Shown in pieces: positions 1 to 5,049 of a stretch of DNA of 5,351 bases. A program made the position numbers and the translations under genes. The stretch's first letter is position 1. Each line of letters starts with the position of its first letter. Below the pieces are notes generated by a model that was not told the DNA's origin, did not search any database, and worked only from the letters and a program-made list of their open reading frames with translations. Where the stretch lies: the NCBI GenBank assembly GCA_913050205.1, contig CAJXAU010000145.1, positions 1 through 5,351 on the forward strand, in the 5' to 3' direction. The DNA is from an uncultured Verrucomicrobiota bacterium (GTDB lineage: Bacteria > Verrucomicrobiota > Verrucomicrobiia > Limisphaerales > UBA1096).

Positions 1-722
1 GGCCCGGCAAACAGGCCGCTCATGCCGTCGCTCTCGACGACCATGCAAAAGGCGAGCTTGGGAATTTTCACCATCGCGCCGGCGCGGTCGACCACCTTGC
101 GCACCGGCGTCCATTTGTGGCCAATGATTTTTGGCGTGGTGATCACGGCACCGAGCCAATGGAAAAAGTTGAGCACCTGCGGCCCCGCGACTCCGGGAAA
201 GAGGTACTTGTTGCCGCCGGAAAAACCGACAACCTCGTGCGGGAAAACCGGGCCAATGATCACGATGTGATCGTAATCGAACAGCTTGGCGTTGACCTCC
301 ACTGGCACGTCCATCTCGAACAATCCACCACTCAGATCACTGATCTCTTCGGCGGTGATGGTGCCGATATTTTTGAGAGCGCTGGGGTCGTCCCATGCGT
401 GATTGAAAAACTGAACTCCGGCGTATTGGCCGGTGCGTTCGTCGTGCGTGATCTCGAGCCGCTGCTCGATCGCCGCCTCGCTCATGGCCTGATGAGTGCC
501 AAGCGCGATCATGACGTCCAGCGCCGCGGTGACACCGCCGACTTGTTTGTGGATCGCCTTGAACATCGTTCCCACCGGCGCCGTGCGCGTAGCGTCCGGA
601 ACGATGAGCAGCACCTTGCGGTCGCGAAAAATCTCCTCCGTCATGGCCTTGGCCACGACCTCGATCGCCTGCTCGTTGCTGAGCAGACTGCCCTCGGAAA
701 CTTTTTTGGAAATAACCCCCAC
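1..722 (-). CDS. LarA-like nickel-pincer 2-hydroxyacid racemase/epimerase (DUF2088 family), 3' end cut by the window
   Basis: About 240 N-terminal residues of a lactate-racemase-family protein, read on the minus strand. LarA enzymes interconvert stereoisomers at C2 of 2-hydroxy acids in the cytoplasm, using a nickel pincer nucleotide (NPN) cofactor. Visible motifs: DATRTAP (D43, R46), ALGTH (H77), PHEVVGFSGGNK (H162, K172) and NFFHW (H188). Spacings match Lactobacillus LarA: H174-K184 and H162-K172 are both 10 apart, K184-H200 and K172-H188 both 16 apart. So the cofactor lysine, nickel histidine and both catalytic histidines appear present. The N-terminus is about 29 residues shorter than LarA, as I recall for a DUF2088 subfamily starting G-V/I-x-K-K. 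I chose GTG at 722 because it is the first start after the upstream stop and keeps that segment; no good ribosome site is visible. It lies 6 nt after the SDR gene and is probably cotranscribed. The substrate is not shown; an aldonate is plausible from context. Confidence 0.85.
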   Translation of the reverse strand, partial: MGVISKKVSEGSLLSNEQAIEVVAKAMTEEIFRDRKVLLIVPDATRTAPVGTMFKAIHKQVGGVTAALDVMIALGTHQAMSEAAIEQRLEITHDERTGQYAGVQFFNHAWDDPSALKNIGTITAEEISDLSGGLFEMDVPVEVNAKLFDYDHIVIIGPVFPHEVVGFSGGNKYLFPGVAGPQVLNFFHWLGAVITTPKIIGHKWTPVRKVVDRAGAMVKIPKLAFCMVVESDGMSGLFAG

Positions 723-728
723 GGCGCG

Positions 729-1541
729 TCAGATGGTTTGGCTGAGGAACCCGCCATCGACCACGATGTCGGAGCCGGTAACGAAACTCGCAGCCTTTTC
801 GCTGGCCAGATAAACCGCCGCGCCGGCCAGCTCGCTTGGGTCACCGAAACGGTTCATTGGCGTGTGACCAAAAATCGATTTCGCCCGATCACTTGGCGAG
901 CCATCCTCATTGAACAGCAGCTTTTTGTTTTGTTCCGCCGGGAAAAAGCCGGGCGTGATGCTGTTCACGCGCACGCCCTTTGTGGCCCACTCGCGGGCGA
1001 GGAACCGGGTGGCACTCAGCACGGCCGCCTTGGAGGCCGAGTAGGCGATCACCTTCGAGAGCGGCAGGTGCGACGTGACGCTGGCGATGTTGATGATGCT
1101 CCCCTTGCCCCGCTCGCACATCGCCGGGCCGAACTCCTGACACGGCAGCAGAAAGCCGCCGACGAGGTTCAGGTCAAACACCTTGGCCCAGGCCGGTTGC
1201 GGGATGTTTTCGAACGGCATCTCCGGAGTTACCGTAGCGTCCGGATCGTTGCCGCCTGCGGCATTGAGCAGCACAGTCGGCGAGCCAAGCGCTTGGCCAA
1301 GCGCCTCGTGGCACGACGCAAGGCTGGCGGGGTCCATCGCGTCGCAGCTGAAAAACTGTGCCTCGCCACCGGCATCGGTGATCTCCTTCACACGCGCCTC
1401 GCCGCGCTCGCCGCTGCGGCCCACCACGGCAATCTTCGCCCCGGCCCCGGCCATCGCCATCGCGCAAGCCCCTCCTAGTGCTCCGGTGGCACCAATCACC
1501 ACCGCAACCTCTCCGGTCAAATCAAACAGATTTCCTGACAT
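729..1541 (-). CDS. SDR-family NAD(P)-dependent oxidoreductase, D-mannonate oxidoreductase (UxuB/YjmF)-like
   Basis: A 270-residue classical short-chain dehydrogenase/reductase. The Rossmann nucleotide-binding motif is GATGALG (17-23). NAAG (93-96) follows the fourth strand. The catalytic set is N125, S154, Y167 and K171 (Y-S-A-S-K). Beyond the generic fold it carries features I associate with SDR-type D-mannonate/fructuronate oxidoreductases: AAGGNDPDATV (94-104), PGFFPAEQNKKLL (197-209), NEDGS (211-215), HTPMNRFGDP (226-235) and a VDGGF end. That enzyme interconverts D-mannonate and D-fructuronate in hexuronate catabolism, but substrate cannot be read from sequence alone; a 2-keto-gluconate-type reductase is an alternative. 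The ATG at 1541 gives the expected N-terminus just before the first strand, although no Shine-Dalgarno is obvious. The downstream LarA-like gene lies in the same frame, separated only by TGA and two codons. Residues 81-86 (LGQALG) are encoded by a partial copy of the palindrome found in the spacers. Confidence 0.9.
   Translation of the reverse strand: MSGNLFDLTGEVAVVIGATGALGGACAMAMAGAGAKIAVVGRSGERGEARVKEITDAGGEAQFFSCDAMDPASLASCHEALGQALGSPTVLLNAAGGNDPDATVTPEMPFENIPQPAWAKVFDLNLVGGFLLPCQEFGPAMCERGKGSIINIASVTSHLPLSKVIAYSASKAAVLSATRFLAREWATKGVRVNSITPGFFPAEQNKKLLFNEDGSPSDRAKSIFGHTPMNRFGDPSELAGAAVYLASEKAASFVTGSDIVVDGGFLSQTI
1284..1301. repeat. Partial in-frame copy of the TTGGCCAA-GCGC-TTGGCCAA palindrome inside the SDR gene
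   Basis: Read on the minus strand, CTTGGCCAAGCGCTTGGC matches 18 consecutive bases of the extended intergenic palindrome and then diverges. It encodes L-G-Q-A-L-G (residues 81-86) at the end of the surface helix before the strand ending in NAAG, where SDRs tolerate variation and often have a glycine. Confidence 0.7.
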
Positions 1542-1663
1542 GGCTGCGCAGTGTCCACCAGCCAGCCGTCCGGTTGAAGGAAATTCGCTTGGCCAAGCGC
1601 TTGGCCAAGTGAAAGGTTTTTACGTTTGCACAGCGGAAAAATCAGACGTAGGGTTCGTCGCTG
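1542..1663. promoter_or_regulatory. Divergent intergenic spacer with presumed promoters for the SDR unit and the MORN cluster
   Basis: The two flanking genes start away from each other, so promoters for both directions should lie in these 122 bp. I found no convincing -35/-10 pair on either strand. The one clear feature is the perfect palindrome at 1589-1610, with its centre about 58 bp from the SDR start and about 64 bp from the MORN start. Confidence 0.5.
1589..1610. repeat. Dispersed nested palindrome, copy A (22-bp perfect)
   Basis: Two copies of the 10-bp palindrome CTTGGCCAAG separated by CG form one larger perfect palindrome. The 8-bp arm TTGGCCAA is self-complementary, so the arms are direct and inverted repeats at once. 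As RNA it could form an 8-bp stem with a GCGC loop. It lies in the divergent spacer between the SDR and the first MORN gene. Copies also occur at 3582-3601 and 5021-5040. Confidence 0.9.
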
Positions 1664-2110
1664 ATGAAGTGGATCCTTATAGTATTGGCCATTGTGGCCG
1701 TGGTTTTTCTGCAACTCAAGCCCGGCAAAGTCGGTGTGACACGAGGCGATGACGGGCTCTATTACAAGGCCGGTGAGTCGAACGTCTACACCGGCCCCGG
1801 CACTGTTTATCACTCCAACGGAACCAAGGCACAGGAGGGCCAGATCAACGCAGGTAAACCCACCGGCCCGTGGAAACAGTGGCACGCCAACGGCCAATTA
1901 CACTGGGAGGGCAACTACAAGGACGGCAAACAGGATGGCGACTGGGTGCAGTACGACGAGACTGGCAAGCAGGTCGAGAAATTCACGTACGTCGATGGCG
2001 TTAAGCAGGCACCGGCCGACCCCACCGCCACCCAGACACCGGACAAGGCAGATTCCGCTTCAGCTTCTGCTGAAGCCACAGAAACAAAACAAGAACCTCA
2101 AAAAAAATAG
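1664..2110 (+). CDS. Membrane-anchored MORN_2-repeat protein (YwqK-like), first of three paralogues
   Basis: 148 residues. A hydrophobic N-terminal segment (about 4-18, after MK) has neither a lipobox nor a clear cleavage site, so it is probably a membrane anchor with the rest in the periplasm. The cap GLYYKAGESNVYTG (31-44) is followed by about three MORN_2 repeats: 46-68 (YHSNGTKAQEG), 69-92 (WHANGQLHWEGNYKDGKQDG) and 93-113 (YDETGKQV). The tail from about 115 is low-complexity, rich in Ala, Thr, Glu and Lys. MORN_2 repeats form beta-hairpin ladders. Databases often label such proteins 'YwqK family antitoxin', but nothing here supports a toxin-antitoxin role. ATG at 1664 is used because it directly precedes the hydrophobic segment; upstream there is only a weak TAGGG. 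The next gene begins 7 nt after the stop, so the two are probably cotranscribed. Biological role unknown. Confidence 0.82.
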   Translation: MKWILIVLAIVAVVFLQLKPGKVGVTRGDDGLYYKAGESNVYTGPGTVYHSNGTKAQEGQINAGKPTGPWKQWHANGQLHWEGNYKDGKQDGDWVQYDETGKQVEKFTYVDGVKQAPADPTATQTPDKADSASASAEATETKQEPQKK

Positions 2111-2117
2111 TGATGAC

Positions 2118-2738
2118 ATGAAACCCATTCATCTCTCCCTGTTGGCGGCGACTGCAGTCATGGTCGCCGGATGTGTGTCGCCCGAGTTCGCTGCAAGCAA
2201 GCAAAAGGTCAAACGGTACGAGCCCAAGTTGGAAAAGAAGGCGAATGGCCTTTATTACGTTGCTGGTCAGGACAAACCCCACACCGGCAAACACACGGCG
2301 TGGTATGCCAACGGGGAGCTGGCCTGGGTGGGTCACATGAAAGAGGGAATCCGTCATGGCGATTACACCCAATGGCATGCGGAGAAAGATCGCCTTCACG
2401 TGAAGGGCCAGTACAAGGACGGCAAACGCGACGGCGACTGGGGCCAGTGGTATTTCAACGGGCAACAGGAAATGACCTCCAAGTACACCAGCGGAATAGT
2501 GAGCGACAAAGTCTACTATTCCGAGGAGGGCGAAGTCATCCCCCACGACGTCTACTTGGCCAAGCTCAATAGGAAAAATAATAAAAAGAGGAGACAAACC
2601 GATTGGTTGCGTTCTGCCGGGGATTCGCAGGGAGCAATGAATTTCATGGATGTTGGGGGTGGATACAATGGCGGCCCCATTGGTCTGCCAGGTGGCGGGT
2701 CTGCCAGCGACTATCACAACTCGACCATCGGCAAATAA
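2118..2738 (+). CDS. MORN_2-repeat lipoprotein, second of three paralogues
   Basis: 206 residues from ATG at 2118. The reading frame is open far upstream, but this start gives a textbook lipoprotein signal: MKPIH, a hydrophobic stretch, then lipobox V16-A17-G18-C19. The mature protein should be lipid-anchored at Cys19. After a lysine-rich segment (28-41) comes the cap GLYYVAGQDKPHTG (44-57), then repeats at 58-81 (WYANGELAWVG), 82-106 (GQYKDGKRDG) and 107-130 (WYFNGQQEM), plus a half repeat at 131-141 (YSEEGEVI). A basic run, NRKNNKKRRQ (151-160), and a Gly-rich tail (179-194, GGGYNGGPIGLPGGG) follow; neither occurs in the paralogues. Cap and repeat order match the first gene, and 16 bases (TACAAGGACGGCAAAC) are identical in corresponding repeats at 1916-1931 and 2412-2427, which points to tandem duplication. 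No Shine-Dalgarno is visible, so translation may be coupled to the upstream gene. Function unknown. Confidence 0.85.
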   Translation: MKPIHLSLLAATAVMVAGCVSPEFAASKQKVKRYEPKLEKKANGLYYVAGQDKPHTGKHTAWYANGELAWVGHMKEGIRHGDYTQWHAEKDRLHVKGQYKDGKRDGDWGQWYFNGQQEMTSKYTSGIVSDKVYYSEEGEVIPHDVYLAKLNRKNNKKRRQTDWLRSAGDSQGAMNFMDVGGGYNGGPIGLPGGGSASDYHNSTIGK

Positions 2739-2830
2739 TCCGATCGACTGCGCTATTTCACTTCGTTGGAATATCGCCTTTTTAACGAAACAGCCTTGAT
2801 TTGAACAAGAGTCTCGTTGATTTTCTCCGC
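2739..2830 (+). other. Spacer between MORN genes 2 and 3 with a weak stem-loop
   Basis: In RNA, 2762-2771 can pair with 2780-2789. TTCGTT against AACGAA is perfect, and the inner four pairs include two G-U, leaving an 8-nt loop. No U-tract follows, so it is not a normal intrinsic terminator; it may be an RNA-processing or attenuation element, or chance. No convincing promoter and no TTGGCCAA palindrome are present, which fits cotranscription of the three MORN genes. Confidence 0.3.
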
Positions 2831-3565
2831 ATGAGATTTTTGCCAGTTTCATGTGCCGCTGCGGCTTTATTGGTCGGATGCGGGTCGGAGGAAACCCCGA
2901 CACCCACGACCGCCGCAGAGCCCTCAGTCGAGACGACCGAGCCGGCAACTACACCTGCGCCGACACCCGCAGTGGAAACCCAGCCTGCTCCGGAGCCGGT
3001 CGTTCAGACCGAGCCGGCAAAGCCGGTCGAACCGGAATTGCCTCCTCCAGCCGAGCCGGTCGTTAAAACCACCCCTCCCCCGGCGGTGGAGGAACCCGCA
3101 GCCGTCCCGGCCGCTCCCGTTGAACCAGCCGAACCGGAGATTAAGCTATCCGAGAATCTGGGGAACCCCGTCCCACCACCTGCAAAGCCAACAACTACCC
3201 CCTCCATCCGGAGTTCCCTGTCTGAGCGATTTGTGGAGGATCATATTTTGGAGTTGAAGGAGAATCGCTGGCATCATCCGGGTGAGTCAGAGCCATATAC
3301 AGGCCGTGCCAAGCGCTGGTCAACTGAGGGTTGGAAGGAGCGCGAGGGAAGCTACAAAAACGGCCTGCAGGAAGGGCGCTGGAGATCGTGGTGGGATAAC
3401 GGTGTGATTCGAAGTGCCGTCCACATGAAAAATGGTAATCCTGCCGGTGAAGCCATTTATTGGCACAAGAATGGCCAACGCAAGAGCGAGGGTAACTGGG
3501 TAAACGGTAAGTTCGTAGCCTCGGCCAAGTGGAACGAAGCCGGCGAATCAATCCCAGTCAAGTAA
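2831..3565 (+). CDS. Lipoprotein with long Pro/Glu-rich linker and C-terminal MORN_2 repeats, third paralogue
   Basis: 244 residues from ATG at 2831. A TTG ten codons upstream (2801) would also keep the frame, but the ATG gives a compact signal peptide with lipobox L14-V15-G16-C17, so I prefer it. Residues 18-125 are a disordered-looking linker rich in Pro, Glu, Thr and Ala, with repeated EPVV-Q/K-T units; the 12 bases at 2993-3004 recur exactly at 3053-3064. Such linkers typically let a lipid-anchored domain extend away from the membrane. The cap NRWHHPGESEPYTG (145-158) is followed by repeats at 158-182 (WSTEGWKEREGSYKNG), 183-206 (WWDNGVIRSAVHMKNG) and 207-230 (WHKNGQRKSEGNWVNG), plus the half repeat WNEAGESI (234-241). 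This is the same cap, three repeats and half repeat seen in the second gene. Partner and function are unknown. Confidence 0.85.
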   Translation: MRFLPVSCAAAALLVGCGSEETPTPTTAAEPSVETTEPATTPAPTPAVETQPAPEPVVQTEPAKPVEPELPPPAEPVVKTTPPPAVEEPAAVPAAPVEPAEPEIKLSENLGNPVPPPAKPTTTPSIRSSLSERFVEDHILELKENRWHHPGESEPYTGRAKRWSTEGWKEREGSYKNGLQEGRWRSWWDNGVIRSAVHMKNGNPAGEAIYWHKNGQRKSEGNWVNGKFVASAKWNEAGESIPVK

Positions 3566-3581
3566 TCTGGATGCGCCCCGC

Positions 3582-3601
3582 TTGGCCAAGCGCTTGGCCA
3601 A
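3582..3601. repeat. Dispersed nested palindrome, copy B (20-bp perfect)
   Basis: An exact TTGGCCAAGCGCTTGGCCAA, beginning 16 bp after the stop of the third MORN gene and ending 21 bp before the -35 box proposed for eno. Flanking bases (C and T) do not extend the symmetry. Its centre lies roughly 65 bp upstream of the predicted eno transcription start. Confidence 0.9.
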
Positions 3602-3622
3602 TTGCAGTGATCAAACCGTCGC

Positions 3623-3650
3623 TTGACGGAGGCGGATTCCAACCTATCAT
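3623..3650 (+). promoter_or_regulatory. Predicted sigma-70-type promoter of eno
   Basis: TTGACG (3623-3628) is five of six to the -35 consensus and TATCAT (3645-3650) is five of six to the -10 consensus, with a 16-bp spacer. The predicted start is near 3657, giving a leader of only about 23 nt. The leader would begin with a GC hairpin: 3657-3662 (CCGCCC) pairs with 3668-3673 (GGGCGG) around a 5-nt loop, ending 6 nt before the eno ATG. Confidence 0.6.
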
Positions 3651-3679
3651 GCCCGGCCGCCCGCGTTGGGCGGTTTGAC

Positions 3680-4954
3680 ATGACAAGAATCGAAAGTATT
3701 CAAGCCCGTGAGATCCTCGACTCACGAGGCAACCCAACAGTTGAAGTGGAAGTCGGCCTGCGCGGTGGAGCGCTCGGCCGTGCGGCCGTACCCAGCGGCG
3801 CCAGCACCGGTGTGAACGAAGCACTCGAATTGCGTGACGGCGTTAAGAGCCGCTACCTCGGCAAGGGTGTCAACAAGGCCGTTAACAACGTCATCAAAAA
3901 AATCGCCCCGGCACTCGAGGGGATCGACGCGACCGACCAGTTGACCGTCGATAACACCATGCTCCGTCTGGACGGCACGGCCACCAAGTCCAAGCTTGGA
4001 GCCAACGCCATTCTCGCCGTGTCGATGGCAAACGCCCACGCCGCAGCCGACGCCCTTGGCCTGTCGCTGTACAAGTACCTCGGCGGCCCGAACTCCAAGG
4101 TATTGCCAGTGCCGATGGCCAACGTCATCAATGGCGGCGCCCATTCGGATGCGCCGATCGACTTTCAGGAATTCATGATCATGCCCAAGGGCTTCGACAC
4201 CTTCAGCGAAGGCCTCCGCGCGATCACCGAGATTTTCCACGCCCTCAAGGCCGTACTGAAAAAGAAGGGCCTCTCCACCGCTGTCGGCGACGAGGGCGGC
4301 TTTGCGCCAAACCTCAACAGCGCCGAAGACGCCATTGAGGCCATCCTCAAAGCCACCAAGGACGCCGGCTACAAACCGGGCAAGGAGATCTTCCTCGCCC
4401 TCGACGTAGCCTCCAGCGAGTTCTACAACAAGAGCACCAAAAAGTACGTTTTCAAGAAAAGTTCCGGCGAAAAACTCACCGGCGCAGATCTCGTCTCCTT
4501 CTACGATAAACTGACCGCCAAGTACCCGATCATCAGCATCGAGGACGGCTGCGACGAGAACGACTGGAAGAGCTGGAAGCTGCTCACCGACAAGATCGGC
4601 GACCGTGTACAACTCGTCGGCGACGACCTGTTCGTCACCAACACCAAGTTCCTGCAGAAGGGCATCGACACCGGTGTGGCCAACTCCATCCTCGTGAAAG
4701 TGAACCAGATCGGCTCACTCACCGAGACACTGGACGCAGTCGAACTCGCGCACTGCAACAACTACACCTCCGTCATCAGCCACCGCTCCGGTGAGACCGA
4801 GGACGCAACAATCGCGGACATCGCCGTGGCCACCAATGCCGGGCAGATCAAGACCGGCTCACTCAGCCGCAGCGACCGCACCGCCAAGTACAACCAGTTG
4901 CTTCGCATTGAGCAGGAACTGGGTTCCAACGCCGTTTACGGCGGTAAAATGTAA
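3680..4954 (+). CDS. eno: Enolase (phosphopyruvate hydratase)
   Basis: 424 residues, normal for a bacterial enolase. It converts 2-phosphoglycerate to phosphoenolpyruvate in glycolysis, reversibly, with Mg2+. The N-terminus IESIQAREILDSRGNPTVEVEV is canonical in the stretch after M1, so ATG 3680 is the start; an in-frame TTG at 3623 would add 19 atypical residues and overlaps the predicted -35 box. Active-site features are intact: the S39-G-A-S-T-G loop, H154, E205 in GDEGGFAP (general acid), Mg ligands D242, E288 and D315, K340 in the signature LVKVNQIGSLTET (general base), H368-R-S-G-E-T-E-D, and K391. The loop after H154 reads HSDAPIDFQEFM instead of the common HADN type, a variant I recall from other bacterial phyla. 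The gene has its own promoter and a strong terminator, so it appears monocistronic. The ribosome site is weak (GGGCGG, inside a hairpin). Confidence 0.98.
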   Translation: MTRIESIQAREILDSRGNPTVEVEVGLRGGALGRAAVPSGASTGVNEALELRDGVKSRYLGKGVNKAVNNVIKKIAPALEGIDATDQLTVDNTMLRLDGTATKSKLGANAILAVSMANAHAAADALGLSLYKYLGGPNSKVLPVPMANVINGGAHSDAPIDFQEFMIMPKGFDTFSEGLRAITEIFHALKAVLKKKGLSTAVGDEGGFAPNLNSAEDAIEAILKATKDAGYKPGKEIFLALDVASSEFYNKSTKKYVFKKSSGEKLTGADLVSFYDKLTAKYPIISIEDGCDENDWKSWKLLTDKIGDRVQLVGDDLFVTNTKFLQKGIDTGVANSILVKVNQIGSLTETLDAVELAHCNNYTSVISHRSGETEDATIADIAVATNAGQIKTGSLSRSDRTAKYNQLLRIEQELGSNAVYGGKM

Positions 4955-4975
4955 CAACAGCGACAAGACGATTTC

Positions 4976-5004
4976 AAAACCGCGCAGCAATGCGCGGTTT
5001 TTTT
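4976..5004 (+). terminator. Rho-independent terminator of eno
   Basis: 4976-4986 (AAAACCGCGCA) pairs perfectly with 4991-5001 around a GCAA (GNRA-type) tetraloop. The GC-rich core is followed by seven T residues (4998-5004). It starts 21 nt after the eno stop. Confidence 0.95.
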
Positions 5005-5020
5005 GTGCCCGGGCTTGCCG

Positions 5021-5040
5021 TTGGCCAAGCGCTTGGCCAA
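5021..5040. repeat. Dispersed nested palindrome, copy C (20-bp perfect)
   Basis: An exact TTGGCCAAGCGCTTGGCCAA between the eno terminator and the next gene. It ends 9 bp before that gene's ATG, so it occupies the place where a ribosome-binding site would be expected. Flanking bases (G and G) do not extend the symmetry. Confidence 0.9.
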
Positions 5041-5049
5041 GCTCCGCAC

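Noticed and set aside
117..1478. 453-codon open frame on the plus strand opposite the SDR and LarA-like genes
   Set aside because: The minus strand encodes two recognisable families with intact motifs; this protein is Arg/His-rich, has no family features and crosses both genes. It is a GC-rich shadow frame.
2001..2948. 315-codon open frame on the minus strand across the MORN genes
   Set aside because: It runs across three genes and a spacer; the plus-strand proteins have lipoboxes and conserved repeats, so this is a shadow.
3305..3324. Possible further palindrome copy (GCCAAGCGCT core) in the third MORN gene
   Set aside because: Only 13 of 20 bases match and it encodes ordinary residues of a repeat (RAKRW); consistent with chance.
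1664..3565. Toxin-antitoxin locus, suggested by the common 'YwqK family antitoxin' label for MORN_2 proteins
   Set aside because: No toxin-like partner gene is present, and all three proteins carry membrane or lipoprotein anchors.
3649..3678. Nine-codon leader peptide (MPGRPRWAV) ending 1 nt before the eno ATG, with GGAGG upstream
   Set aside because: Its ATG overlaps the predicted -10 box, so it would not be transcribed from the best promoter, and the GGAGG is 16 nt away, too far for a normal ribosome site.
3722..4612. 296-codon open frame on the minus strand opposite eno
   Set aside because: It is fully antisense to a canonical enolase and shows no domain pattern of its own.
1589..5040. 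CRISPR array or insertion-sequence ends
   Set aside because: The palindromes are 1.4-2 kb apart with unrelated genes between, with no regular spacers, transposase or target duplications.
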